64,000 nucleotides of DNA from NCBI GenBank assembly GCA_036389255.1, contig DASVQI010000040.1:33454-97453 (forward strand). Reading direction: 5' to 3'. The DNA is from JACVRN01 sp036389255. GTDB taxonomy: Bacteria; Acidobacteriota; Blastocatellia; Pyrinomonadales; Pyrinomonadaceae. The notes beneath the pieces are model-generated. The model saw nothing but the letters and a program-made list of their open reading frames with translations, did no database searches and was not told where the DNA came from. This document shows, in pieces, positions 41,927 through 51,427 of this stretch. The position numbers and the translations under genes were made by a program. The stretch's first letter is position 1; every line of letters starts with the position of its first letter.

Positions 41927-43873
41927 TTAGTAGTCCAGACAATCCACCCCGTTATCCGCCTCAACCGCCATAGAACCTGTTTCGTCACCATTAATCGCCG
42001 CCGACTGTGATTGCAGGTACAGGTCGCCGGTGATGACTCCATCGCCCGTTATCACCCCGTCGCCAGTGATGACTCCGTCGCTGAGCATGTAGCCGTCGCT
42101 CAGCCGCGTGCCGTCGCCCAGCAGTATGCCTATCGCCAGAAACGGGTTGCCGTCGCCAGTGATGACTCCGTCGCTCGTCATGATGTGGTCGCCAGTAATT
42201 ACGCCGTCCGTCATCATGGTCGCGTCGCCGGTAATCACACCGTCTCCGGTAATGACTCCGTCGCCGAGCAGTACGCCTGTGCCGAAAATCTTCTGGTATT
42301 TGCTGATGAGGTTAGAGCCGGTGACGTAGGTCTGACCCAGAATAATGCCGCGCGCCCAGGGGAACGCGTATCCGGCTATGGTCGTCTGCTGCGCGGGCAG
42401 CGTGCTAACAGTCAGTAAGGGGTCGCCAAGCGGCGTGCTGTTGGTTAAGTCCGTACGCACCAGCCTTGCAAGGCGAACAGCGCCTTCTATGTTGACCTGC
42501 CCCGTTCCCTGCTCAAGCATGTTAGCGCCCGCGAGCGGCTGTGCCGTGTACATGAGAATGGCTTTAATCATGTTCGGCGTCAGGTTGGGGTTGACCTGCA
42601 ACATCAGAGCGGCTGCCCCTGCGGCCACAGGCGTCGCCATAGACGTGCCGTTCAGATACATCTGCTTTCGGTTATCAACCGGACTGACGCCCGCATCCAA
42701 AGAAGGATTCTGCGCAATCAAGTTATTGTTTACTGCCTCCGCGTTCACTACCTTGTTGCCGGGAGCAACTATGTCCGGCTTGATGAGGTTGTCGTAATGC
42801 CTGACGCCCTCCGAATCTGTAAAGTAGCTGCGCGTAGGCCCGCGTGAGCTGTAAGTAGCTACGCCGTCATCACCGCGCGCGTCCGTGCCGAAGGTGTTGC
42901 TGGCCCCGACCGTGATGGCGGAAGGCTCGTTGCCGGGCGAGTGAATCCTTCCGTAAATCTTATTTCCATCACCATCTTTGCCGTTGTTGCCTGCGGCGGC
43001 CACGACCACCACGCCCGCGTCAACCAGCGCCCTCACGGCCTTACACACAGGGTCGTTTCTATAAGAATCAACAGCAGGCATTCCCAGGCTCATGTTGACC
43101 ACGCGTATGTTAAAGCGCGCGCGGTTGGTCAGCACCCAATCTACGGCCCTCAATAGCTGCGCAGCCGAGCCGACTCCCTGCGAGTTCAGGACACGCATGT
43201 TTATGAGGTTGGCGTTCGGAGCTATCCCTGTGTAAGCGGCATTCGAGATGCGGCCATTTCCCGCCAGTATGGACGCGACATGAGTGCCGTGGCCGTAAGG
43301 GTCGTCCGTTCGGTTCTCGCCGGTAAAATCCTGACTGGCCACGATGCGCACATTATTACTCTTATCCAGAAAAGCCTTGTGCGTAACATCCATGCCTGAG
43401 TCGAAGACGGCTATGCCTATGCCTGTGCCGTCCGCGCCGACAACCGTCGTACCATTCTGATTACGCACGGCATCAGCGCCCGACGTCGCGGAGACATGAC
43501 CCAGAGTCCTCACTTCATAATTGAGCGAGACGTAAGCGACATCGCTTCGCTGCGCCAAAGCCATAGCGGCCCCTGCGGGCAGGCTCACGACGCGAAAATT
43601 AAAGTTCTGGAATTGGCGAAAATCCGACCCGCCCTGTAACAGAACGGCATAATTAAGGGCATCGCTCCAAGCCGCGCTGGGCTGAATGATTACGCGAACG
43701 CGCTCCGCGCCTTGCCCGTTGATGGTTTTGCGAACCAGCTCGGACGAAGCTTTATTTTTCGCTATTAAGCCCGTAAGTGACTGAGCTTGAGCGCGTTGTG
43801 TGATTAGCCTGCCTGCGCAGAAGGAGAGAGCCAGCAGCAACGCGAGCCACACGGCAGGAGCTATTTTCTTCAT
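41927..43873 (-). CDS. Secreted subtilisin-family protease with C-terminal hexad repeats (paralog A)
   Basis: 648 residues. Signal peptide, I9-like propeptide with RVRVIIQPSAAWSDALNYAVLLQGG (about 55-100), then an S8 domain with triad Asp in GIAVFDSGMDVTH, His in DPYGHGTHVASILAGNG and Ser in LNGTSMATPVAAGAAALML; Asn oxyanion residue in VVVAAAGNNGKDG. After the fold the protein ends with residues 533-617 as hexads of G-V-(I/L)-(T/L)-(G/S)-D, then an acidic tail. Secreted, probably Ca-dependent. A near copy lies at 49439-51427. The hexad tail is unusual and could be a beta-solenoid for surface attachment or metal binding. Confidence 0.94.
   Translation of the reverse strand: MKKIAPAVWLALLLALSFCAGRLITQRAQAQSLTGLIAKNKASSELVRKTINGQGAERVRVIIQPSAAWSDALNYAVLLQGGSDFRQFQNFNFRVVSLPAGAAMALAQRSDVAYVSLNYEVRTLGHVSATSGADAVRNQNGTTVVGADGTGIGIAVFDSGMDVTHKAFLDKSNNVRIVASQDFTGENRTDDPYGHGTHVASILAGNGRISNAAYTGIAPNANLINMRVLNSQGVGSAAQLLRAVDWVLTNRARFNIRVVNMSLGMPAVDSYRNDPVCKAVRALVDAGVVVVAAAGNNGKDGDGNKIYGRIHSPGNEPSAITVGASNTFGTDARGDDGVATYSSRGPTRSYFTDSEGVRHYDNLIKPDIVAPGNKVVNAEAVNNNLIAQNPSLDAGVSPVDNRKQMYLNGTSMATPVAAGAAALMLQVNPNLTPNMIKAILMYTAQPLAGANMLEQGTGQVNIEGAVRLARLVRTDLTNSTPLGDPLLTVSTLPAQQTTIAGYAFPWARGIILGQTYVTGSNLISKYQKIFGTGVLLGDGVITGDGVITGDATMMTDGVITGDHIMTSDGVITGDGNPFLAIGILLGDGTRLSDGYMLSDGVITGDGVITGDGVITGDLYLQSQSAAINGDETGSMAVEADNGVDCLDY
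42023..42277 (-). repeat. Hexad-encoding repeats in subtilisin A
   Basis: Fourteen units of 18 bases in frame, most encoding GVITGD or a near variant, with one interruption (GNPFLAI). The DNA copies differ at third positions, so selection for the protein rather than simple slippage is likely. Confidence 0.9.
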
Positions 43874-44093
43874 CTCTTTTATCCTTATAGATGAATTACC
43901 GGAGTCGTATCAATGACTTAGACACACAAAGAGTTGGAGCTAAGAGATTCGATAACGAGGATTATCAATAGTTACAAGTCTGGTATTACGTCGGGTATCG
44001 GGGGAATTCAGAGTATAACAAAATGCACAAAATGGTAAAACATTTTTTTTGATGTTTGTTAAACCGGCAGGTAGGTTGAACGAAAGGTCTTAT

Positions 44094-44678
44094 TTAAAAC
44101 CTGAAAAGCGGCCTCTTATTCTTCTTCTTGAGACTGTCCCATCTCTTTTTCTGCTCTCTATTTAGCTCGCTCGGCAGCGTTTCTATGGCTATGTTGCTTT
44201 CCGCGCAGAACATGCGCCAGAGCATGAAGCGTGGGTCTAGCCTTCCCGTCTCCGGTGTGATTGCTCCGCTCTCGGCCTCTCTTTCCTCGCCGGAGGTTCC
44301 GCGCAAAAGCTTGTCAATCATGACGCGCAGGCGGTCAAAGTCTATGGGCTTTGTGAGATAGCCGTTGACGCCAGCCTGCTCGGCCCTCCGTCTGAAATCA
44401 TCCGTGTCGAATGCGGACAGGATTACAATCGGCACATCGGCTATCTCGCCGCATTGTCGAATAGCGCGCGTAGCTTCTATGCCGTCAAGCACAGGCATGG
44501 CTATGTCCATCAGAATCAGTTGCGGGCGGGCTAGGAGTGAAACCGCCATAGCGTCCTCGCCGTTGACTGCTGTGACCACACGAAAGCCCATCTCCTGCAC
44601 GGCAAGGCTGACCAGCACCAGATTGTCGTTCTGATCGTCTACGACAAGGACTTTCTGAATCCGGTTTATCTCGGACAT
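44094..44678 (-). CDS. Response regulator, single REC with C-terminal extension
   Basis: From ATG 44678 (MSEINRIQKVLVVDDQND) 194 residues; the frame goes on to 44747 but that is the leader hairpin. REC domain: DDQ acid pocket, phospho-Asp in PQLILMDIAMPVLDG, VILSAFDT and YLTKPIDFDRL. The C-terminal about 65 residues (PETGRLDPRFMLWRMFCAESNIAIETLPSEL) have no known output domain. It probably signals by protein contact. Isolated between a transporter and the subtilisin gene. Confidence 0.88.
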   Translation of the reverse strand: MSEINRIQKVLVVDDQNDNLVLVSLAVQEMGFRVVTAVNGEDAMAVSLLARPQLILMDIAMPVLDGIEATRAIRQCGEIADVPIVILSAFDTDDFRRRAEQAGVNGYLTKPIDFDRLRVMIDKLLRGTSGEEREAESGAITPETGRLDPRFMLWRMFCAESNIAIETLPSELNREQKKRWDSLKKKNKRPLFRF

Positions 44679-44698
44679 CTGCGGCTTAAAAAAGAAGT

Positions 44699-44760
44699 GG
44701 GCCGCCGATGTGCCCGGAAGGCTCCCCCAAGCCAACGGCGGGCGCAAACATCGGCGGCCC
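44699..44760 (-). promoter_or_regulatory. Large leader hairpin of the response regulator gene
   Basis: Arms of 13 bases (44699-44711 and 44748-44760) close a further two inner stems (GCCCG/CGGGC and GGCT/AGCC). Read on the minus strand the hairpin is followed by ACTTCTTTTTT and then the start codon at 44678, so it may act as an attenuator. Upstream the leader has AGGGCC/GGCCCT pairing around a CGAAG/CTTCG hairpin (about 44784-44848). I cannot assign it to a known riboswitch class. The gene-free stretch 44679-45067 holds nothing else I can name. Confidence 0.55.
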
Positions 44761-45067
44761 TTGAAAAACCTGACCTTAGATAGGGCCTACAACTCGCTGA
44801 CACGTCCGGTTCTCGCGAAGGAGTGCCAAGCTTCGGCCCTTTTTAATTCACCCGGATAATCTGCACATCTTGTGCCATCGCGGCTTCTTTTTGCTGCCCG
44901 CTATAAGTCATTCTCAAAGAGGACGTTTAGAGACACGGGCGTAAACTTGAGCCGGGGCAGGGACTGTTCGCATGCCGTACTTTTGTAAGTATTCATTACA
45001 TCATCTCCGCATCCCTGCTCATTACGGGCCGCAGAGATTTTCCGCCTGTGCTGACCTGTGAAGCCAT

Positions 45068-46396
45068 TCAGCTTGAAAGCCGCCTGAGTAGAATGAAGGC
45101 CGGGTAGCTGAGGGCCAGTAGCGCCAGCGCGTACAGGCTGGTGCGCGTGTCGCTGGCTATGGCTCCTACTAGAAACGCGACCGAGCCTAAGAGGACGAGT
45201 CCCGTTGTCCACGGGTAACCCCACGCGCGGTAGGGCCGCTCAAGCTCCGGCTCGCGCACGCGCAGGACGAAGACGGAGATGAAAGACATCGTGTAGTTGG
45301 CTACGAAGAAGAAGGCCAGCGCCGCTATCACCGTCTCGAAACGCTCGCCGCCGACTATGAAGAGCAGCGCGACCACAGTGCTCAGAAAGAGCGCAGCCGC
45401 AGGCGTGCCGCCTTTATTAACTCCAGCCGCCCGGCTTGAAAAGAGCCCGTCACGACTCATGGAGAAGAGGACGCGCGAGGCCATCAGGTGATAAGCATTA
45501 ATGCCGCTCAGCATGGCTATGATAGTTAATGAACGGATGACGGTGTCGCCGTGAGCGCCGAAAATCGTTTGCGCCGCCTGCCCCAACGCCAGATTGTCGC
45601 CAGCGATTCCTTCAATCGGCAGAACGTAAACGAGGGCCAAGTTGACGAGCAGATAGATGGCTATGATGGAGAGCACGCCGCCGAAGAGTGAGCGAGGGAT
45701 GTTGCGCGAAGGCTCTCTCACCTCTTCAGAGAAATAGATAACGCCGTTCCAGCCGTCGTACGTGTAGATGACGGCTTGCAGGGCCAGCACGAGCGCGCCC
45801 GCGAATGACAGCCCCGCAGGAATCGGCTTTTGCTCCTGCACGACCTCATAGCCTTGCCCGCCTCCGAAGGCGAAACAGGCCATGACGAGCGCGACGAAGG
45901 CAATGGCTTTCAGTAAGCTCGTCAGATTCTGCACGCGGCTTCCCCAGAGCACGCCTCGCCATTGCAGGACGGCGAAGGTAAGCGCGACCGCAGACGCAAT
46001 CGTGACGGTTCGGCCTGCGAGAGCGGGAAAGAGCACGCCAAGGTATTCGCCTATGACTATGGAAACGGCTGCGGTCGTCCCGCACGTAGAGAGCCAGTCG
46101 CTCCAGCCGACTATAAAGCCAGCGTAGTCCCCAAGCGCTCGGCGCGCGAAGACGTACTGACCGCCGGAACGCGGTATCGAAGTGCCAAGCTCCGCGAGCG
46201 AAATCGCTCCCAGTAGAGCATAAAGCCCGCCCGCTACCCACACGCCCAGAAACAGCCACACGTTCGGCAACTGCGCCGCGACTTCGCCCGGCGTGCGAAG
46301 GATGCCTGCGCCTATCGTGTTGCCGATTATGACCGCAAGGCCGAAGCCTACGCCTAAGACTCGTAGCAGTTGGCGGCTGGAAGTTTCGGCCATCAC
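45068..46396 (-). CDS. APC-family amino-acid permease
   Basis: 442 residues, 12 predicted membrane helices. APC superfamily markers: GFGLAVIIGNTIGAGILRTPGEVAA in helix 1, GALYALLGAISLAELGTSIPRSGGQYVFARRALG, and TYDGWNGVIYFSEEVREPSRNIPRSL. It resembles LAT/SteT-type exchangers and amino-acid/proton symporters. Substrate not defined. Start MMAETSSRQ at 46396 or three bases later. Monocistronic. Confidence 0.9.
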   Translation of the reverse strand: MMAETSSRQLLRVLGVGFGLAVIIGNTIGAGILRTPGEVAAQLPNVWLFLGVWVAGGLYALLGAISLAELGTSIPRSGGQYVFARRALGDYAGFIVGWSDWLSTCGTTAAVSIVIGEYLGVLFPALAGRTVTIASAVALTFAVLQWRGVLWGSRVQNLTSLLKAIAFVALVMACFAFGGGQGYEVVQEQKPIPAGLSFAGALVLALQAVIYTYDGWNGVIYFSEEVREPSRNIPRSLFGGVLSIIAIYLLVNLALVYVLPIEGIAGDNLALGQAAQTIFGAHGDTVIRSLTIIAMLSGINAYHLMASRVLFSMSRDGLFSSRAAGVNKGGTPAAALFLSTVVALLFIVGGERFETVIAALAFFFVANYTMSFISVFVLRVREPELERPYRAWGYPWTTGLVLLGSVAFLVGAIASDTRTSLYALALLALSYPAFILLRRLSS

Positions 46397-46616
46397 ATCA
46401 GCTTACGGTGTAGAAGACAAAATGATGATGCTCGCGTTCTATCCGCTGGCAGTCTGGTCTTTAATTTGAGAAGCACATGAACTCTATAACATCAGGCGGA
46501 AGAAAAAGGCTATGACAATCGGCTTCGGAATGTAGTCTCTGACGGCGGGACTGTGAGTTTTGAGCCGGCCGAACGCCGCGCTGACGACCGGGATGGATGG
46601 AGATGCTGCGCCTGTA

Positions 46617-49136
46617 TTACATTGAATAAGAGCCGATGAGCAGGTCTGCGTCGTCTTGCGTGATGACGTTCTCATCCGGCTTTAAATGTCTCTGCCGCTC
46701 GTTGCTTATCAACGCTTCGGCTTCGGCAGCAGGCACGGGCTCGGAGAAGAGAAAGCCCTGCCCGTACTGACATTGCAATGCTTTGAGCCTGTTCCACTGC
46801 TCGCCGGTTTCTATGCCTTCGGCCACGACCTGCATCCTGAGCTTGGAGGCCAGCGTGATAATAGTCTCGACAATCCCCAGACTCTCCTCGTCAATAGACA
46901 TACGCATCACGAAGGACTTGTCCACCTTCAATATGTTGACGGGGAAGCGGTGCAGGTATGAGAGCGAGGAATAGCCCGTGCCGAAATCGTCTATGCTCAA
47001 CTGGACGTTGAGCGAGCGCAGTTGTCTGAGCATGGCGATTGCCGACTCCGCGTCTTCCATCACCATGCTCTCTGTAATCTCCAGCCTGAGACAGTGCGGG
47101 TCTAGCCCGGTCTGGTAGAGAATCCGCTTGACCTGTCCGACGAGGTCAGGCTGCTTGAACTGCTTGCCGGAGAGATTGACGCTGATGGTCAGAGGCTTCT
47201 CGGAAGGGAAAGCTGACTGCCACTCGCGCACCTGCCGGCAGGCTTCCAGAAGCACCCACTGGCCTATGGGGATAATCAGCTCAGTGTCTTCGGCCACAGG
47301 GATGAACTCTACGGGCGAGACTAGGCCGCGCACGGGATGCTGCCAGCGAATGAGCGCTTCGAATCCTGAGAGGCTACCCTCTTCCAGATTCATGATTGGC
47401 TGGTAGAAGACCTCGAACTCCCTGCGCTCAAGCGCGTGGCGCAGGTCGTTCTCCAGTTGCAGCCGCGCTATGGCCCGCGCGTGCATCACCTTATCGAAGA
47501 CTTCGAGGCGTCCCTTGCCCTGCTCCTTCGCACGATACATGGCCGTGTCCGCGTCTCGCAGTATCTCTTCCGTGCCGGTGTAGCCTATGGTCGAAAGAGC
47601 CACGCCGATGCTGGTGCTGGTGAAGACATCGTAGCCGCTCAGCTTAAAGGGCGCTTCTATGGCACGAAGGATTCGCTCGGTGATGGCGAGGGCGTCCGCC
47701 GAGTGATTGATGCCGTTTAAGAGTATGGCGAACTCGTCGCCGCCGAAGCGCGAGACAGTATCTTCGGGGCGCACGCAACGGGCCAGCCGCTCCGCCACTG
47801 CTTTAAGAAGCTGGTCGCCCACTACATGGCCCAGAGAGTCGTTGATGTTTTTGAAGCGGTCTATGTCCAGAAAAAGCACGCCGTACATGTGCTCCGGGTA
47901 CTGCTTCGAGCGATTGATGGTAAGTTGCAGGTGCTCTGTGAAGAGAGCGCGGTTGGGAAGGCCCGTCAGCGAATCATAAAAGGCCGCGTGATGAAGCTGC
48001 TCTTCGGCCTGCTTGCGCTCGGTTATGTCCTGTGCCTGAAGGATAAAGTGCATGGGCTTGCCGTGCTCGTCGAAGACGCTTGACGTGCTGATGGTAGCCC
48101 ACACCACGTGCCCCTGCTTATGTATGTAGCGCTTCTCGCGCATGGTGTTGACGAGTCGGCCTTCCAGCATCCGGTACATGTCGGCAAGACTATCGCCAAG
48201 GTCGTCCGGGTGCGTGACGGACTGGAAGTTCATCTGAAGCAGTTCCTGCTCGGAATAACCGAGCAGCTTGCAGAGCGAGCGGTTGACGCTCAGCCAGCTT
48301 CCGTCCGTGCCTACGAGCGCCATGCCTGCCGCCGCATAATCGAAGGCTGAGCGGAAATGCTCCTCGCTCTTTCTGAGCGCTTGGCTGATGATTCTCTGCT
48401 CTTCGGCGTGACGCTCGGCCTGCTCGGCGTGCTTCTGCGTGGCGTCCAACTGCTTGCGGTAAGACTGGTAGGTGAAATAGATGATGCCGATAATCGGAAT
48501 CATCGCCATGAAAGCATAAAAGCCATTGCCGTTGACCAGCTTGACCGTGATGCCTGCTGCGGAAGCTCCCGCCAGATACGAAACCGAAGTCCAGAGAAAG
48601 TGTGTCTTCCATGTGTGCAGGAATGGAAGGTTAAGCTTAAAGGTTTCGCGCCAAGCGGCCAGCCCCGTGTTCACCAGAAACTGTGTAGCGCCCAGAAAGC
48701 AGATGGCCGTCACGAAGTTGCCAGTCATAGAGCCGCGCCCAAGCTCAACTAGCGGCCCGAAGATGTGGAAGGCCAGAGTTGCCGTGACAAAGGTTGAGAG
48801 GGCGGTGAGGCTGGCGTTAAAGCTTCTGGTCAACCAGAGCCGCGTAAAGCGAAGAGACGAGCAGAGCGCTTCAGCGCCCGCCAGTAGCACGGCAGCCTCC
48901 CGTCCATAAAGCAACAGCGTGAGGAAGATGAAGCAGTCCGAGACGGTAATCTGATTCTTATGCTTGGAGAACTCTATGCCTATGCGAGAGCCGAAGCAGA
49001 TTGTCGCCGCAGCCAGTATCAGAAAGCGAAAGTCTATGAGCGTGAGCGGAAGCAGAAAGATGCTGTAGCCGCAGACGACCACACCGGCCGCGACAATCAG
49101 CCGCATGAAAGGCTTGTTGAATCTCTGTTTACTCAA
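46617..49136 (-). CDS. Membrane-anchored PAS-GGDEF-EAL protein
   Basis: 839 residues. N-terminal membrane sensor (10-245) with QITVSDCFIFLTLLLYGREAAVLLAGAEALCSS, the same type as the hybrid kinase at 39814. PAS (about 265-385, with SAFDYAAAGMALVGTDGSWL), GGDEF with intact RFGGDEFAILL and EAL with intact FEALIRWQHP, DDFGTGYSSLSYLHRFP and the ExE-type residues. Active-site residues are kept in both catalytic domains, so it may make and break c-di-GMP, switched by the PAS and membrane part. Alone between the permease and a subtilisin. Confidence 0.95.
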   Translation of the reverse strand: MSKQRFNKPFMRLIVAAGVVVCGYSIFLLPLTLIDFRFLILAAATICFGSRIGIEFSKHKNQITVSDCFIFLTLLLYGREAAVLLAGAEALCSSLRFTRLWLTRSFNASLTALSTFVTATLAFHIFGPLVELGRGSMTGNFVTAICFLGATQFLVNTGLAAWRETFKLNLPFLHTWKTHFLWTSVSYLAGASAAGITVKLVNGNGFYAFMAMIPIIGIIYFTYQSYRKQLDATQKHAEQAERHAEEQRIISQALRKSEEHFRSAFDYAAAGMALVGTDGSWLSVNRSLCKLLGYSEQELLQMNFQSVTHPDDLGDSLADMYRMLEGRLVNTMREKRYIHKQGHVVWATISTSSVFDEHGKPMHFILQAQDITERKQAEEQLHHAAFYDSLTGLPNRALFTEHLQLTINRSKQYPEHMYGVLFLDIDRFKNINDSLGHVVGDQLLKAVAERLARCVRPEDTVSRFGGDEFAILLNGINHSADALAITERILRAIEAPFKLSGYDVFTSTSIGVALSTIGYTGTEEILRDADTAMYRAKEQGKGRLEVFDKVMHARAIARLQLENDLRHALERREFEVFYQPIMNLEEGSLSGFEALIRWQHPVRGLVSPVEFIPVAEDTELIIPIGQWVLLEACRQVREWQSAFPSEKPLTISVNLSGKQFKQPDLVGQVKRILYQTGLDPHCLRLEITESMVMEDAESAIAMLRQLRSLNVQLSIDDFGTGYSSLSYLHRFPVNILKVDKSFVMRMSIDEESLGIVETIITLASKLRMQVVAEGIETGEQWNRLKALQCQYGQGFLFSEPVPAAEAEALISNERQRHLKPDENVITQDDADLLIGSYSM

Positions 49137-49317
49137 AGGGCTCGCTCTTAACTTGTGTGAACCGAAATTATGGCGCGACGTCCGGGCAGGACAGTCAGCA
49201 TCAAGAGCCTATTGTCCTGCCGGGTAGAGTTAGCGATTGACATGCCACCTGAGCCCGGCGTTGAAGATTGGCGGATTTGCTCAGGAAATGAGGCTTTGAG
49301 AGGGTTATGCTGAAGAC

Positions 49318-49366
49318 GCGAATCGGTCAACGTGGCAGACTTCGATTGCCGCGCTGACCGATTCGC
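49318..49366. terminator. Hairpin between subtilisin B and the GGDEF/EAL gene
   Basis: Twelve-base arms 49318-49329 and 49355-49366 with a further inner stem. It lies downstream of subtilisin B (minus strand) and upstream of the GGDEF/EAL gene, so it likely ends the former's message. The rest of 49137-49438 is without features. Confidence 0.55.
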
Positions 49367-49438
49367 ACATCAACTTGACTGTTAAGACAGAGGCTTATTT
49401 AAGAAGGCTGCCCGGCGGGCCACTTCCTCCCTTCGGGC

Positions 49439-51427
49439 TTACGGCACTGTGCCGTCCTCAAGCGCTACAGGCATCCCTGCGGTGTTGTCTCCTTTGGTCA
49501 GAATCGTCAAGGCCCATGCAGTGGCTCCGTCGGAAACCATCACGCCGTCACCCATGACAACGCCGTCTCCCATCACCACGCCATCGCCCATGACCACACC
49601 GTCGCCCATCACTACGCCGTAGAGCTTGAAGCCGTGCAGGAAGATGAGGCCGTCGCCCATCACTACGCCCGTGCTGGTCAGAATGTTGTCGGAGACCATC
49701 ACGCCGTCAGAGACCATGACTCCGTCCGCCACCATCACCCCATCGCCCATCACCACGCCGTCGGAAACCATCACACCCAAGTTATAAATCTTCTGATACT
49801 TCGTGATGAGATTTGTGCCGGTGGCGTAGCCGCGTCCCATGAACATGCCCTGCGACCAGACGAAGGTATAGCCGTCAACGGTGGTGTAGGGGGCGGGCAG
49901 CGTGCTCGAAGTCAAAAGCGGAGTGCCCAGCTTGGTCGAATTGGTGAGGTCTGTACGCACCAGCTTGGCAAGGCGAACAGCGCCTTCTATGTTGAGCTGT
50001 CCCGCGCCCTGTTCGTACATGTTGTAGCCAGCAAGAGGCTGCGCCGTGTACATCAGAATCATCTTGACCATGTTCGGCGTCAGCTTAGGATTTGCTTGGA
50101 GCAAGAGAGCGGCTGCGCCAGCTACTATCGGCGCGGACATGGAGGTTCCGCTCATCCTCATCATCTTGTGATTCGAGTTGCTGCCCGGCGTGCAATCGAG
50201 TTTCTGATTGACTGCCACGAGCCTGTTGTCTCTGGCCTCTGCCGCGACGAGCTTGTTGCCGGGCGCAACTAAATCCGGCTTGATGATGTGGTCGTAGGTT
50301 TTGACGCCGTTGACTGTGCGATAGCTGCGGGTCGGGCCGCGTGAGCTGTAAGTCGTGACGCCGTCGTCGGCGCGCGTGTCCGTGCCGTAGGAGTTGGCCG
50401 CGCCGACCGTTATCACGGAAGGCTCATTGCCGGGAGCATGTATGCGCCCGTAGATTTTCTGGCCCAAACTATTGCTGCCGTCGTTTCCGGCTGCGGCTAC
50501 GACTACGAGCCCGGCGTTGACAAGGCGGCGAGCGGCTATACAGAGCGGGTCGTCCAGATAAGAATCTATGGCCGGTGCGCCTAGACTCATGTTGACGACC
50601 TTAATCCTGTATTTCTGATAGTTCTTCTCACCGAGCGGCTTGTTCGGGTCAACCGGCGCGAGTATCCAGTTGAGAGCCTTCAGGACATTCGAGACGGAGC
50701 CCAGACCGTCGCGGTTGAGCACACGCAGGTTTATCACCTTGGAGTCGGGCGCGACGCCCGTGTATGCGCCGTGCGCGACGTGGTCTGCGCCTGCGGCCAG
50801 AGAGGCTACGTGCGTGCCGTGGCCGTAAACGTCTGCGAATATTCCTTCGCCGGTGAAGTCGAGCTGCGCTTCAATGCGGCTGCCTATCTGGTGATGGTCT
50901 TTGTCTATGCCGGAATCAAGGACGGCTATGTTCATGTCCTTGCCCTTGATGCCGCTATTGCCCGACTGCGCTCGCATATTAGAAGCGCCCGTCGCGTTCT
51001 CAACGTGGCCGAAGAGGCGAACTTCCCTGTCAGGCGAGATGAAATGGACTTCATCGAACTCGGACAACTCATCCAGCACGCTCAGGGGCAGCTCAACTAC
51101 GGTCGAGCCAAGCTCTGCCAGCTCGGCCTTGACGTTGATTCCGTTGCGGCTCAGGAGCGACTTCAAACGCCCGCCGGGCTCGCCCGTGAGCTGAAGAATG
51201 ACTTGAGCCGTCTCGTCTGTTGCGGCTGCGTTCTGCCTGCGCTCTCGCAAAGCCTCGGATACTTTTTCGCCCTTCGAGCGCCTCTCAGACGTTTTGGATT
51301 TTTGTTCGGAAGAGTTGCCGGACTGTGCGCTGCCTGCCGGGCTCAAAAAAGTGGCTGCCGTGAGAGCGGCGATTAAGAGCAGGGCCGTTAATCGCGCCGC
51401 GCGGGTGAACTGTGTCGAGATATTCAT
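49439..51427 (-). CDS. Secreted subtilisin-family protease with C-terminal hexad repeats (paralog B)
   Basis: 662 residues. Signal peptide, charged spacer, propeptide (about 65-145), S8 catalytic domain with Asp in NIAVLDSGIDKDHH, His in DVYGHGTHVASLAAGADH and Ser in MSGTSMSAPIVAGAAALLLQ. The tail (residues 551-633) is hexads of G-V-(V/M)-(M/V)-(G/S)-D, with GVVMGD and GVMVSD as the main units. The catalytic part is clearly a copy of the protease at 41927, but the hexads are of a different type, so they evolved apart. Its role is unknown; exported protein processing or peptide feeding is the default guess. Confidence 0.94.
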   Translation of the reverse strand: MNISTQFTRAARLTALLLIAALTAATFLSPAGSAQSGNSSEQKSKTSERRSKGEKVSEALRERRQNAAATDETAQVILQLTGEPGGRLKSLLSRNGINVKAELAELGSTVVELPLSVLDELSEFDEVHFISPDREVRLFGHVENATGASNMRAQSGNSGIKGKDMNIAVLDSGIDKDHHQIGSRIEAQLDFTGEGIFADVYGHGTHVASLAAGADHVAHGAYTGVAPDSKVINLRVLNRDGLGSVSNVLKALNWILAPVDPNKPLGEKNYQKYRIKVVNMSLGAPAIDSYLDDPLCIAARRLVNAGLVVVAAAGNDGSNSLGQKIYGRIHAPGNEPSVITVGAANSYGTDTRADDGVTTYSSRGPTRSYRTVNGVKTYDHIIKPDLVAPGNKLVAAEARDNRLVAVNQKLDCTPGSNSNHKMMRMSGTSMSAPIVAGAAALLLQANPKLTPNMVKMILMYTAQPLAGYNMYEQGAGQLNIEGAVRLAKLVRTDLTNSTKLGTPLLTSSTLPAPYTTVDGYTFVWSQGMFMGRGYATGTNLITKYQKIYNLGVMVSDGVVMGDGVMVADGVMVSDGVMVSDNILTSTGVVMGDGLIFLHGFKLYGVVMGDGVVMGDGVVMGDGVVMGDGVMVSDGATAWALTILTKGDNTAGMPVALEDGTVP
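49529..49777 (-). repeat. Hexad-encoding repeats in subtilisin B
   Basis: Twelve hexad units of 18 bases in frame with one 11-residue interruption (GLIFLHGFKLY). Adjacent units GVVMGD are repeated four times in a row. Confidence 0.9.

Noticed and set aside
42011..42418. CRISPR-like or coding plus-strand frame over the hexad repeats
   Set aside because: The 18-base period is coding repeats on the minus strand, with no spacers; the plus frame is its shadow.
44679..44747. Longer start for the response regulator
   Set aside because: The extension is the leader hairpin and REC domains begin at MSEINRIQKVLVVDD.
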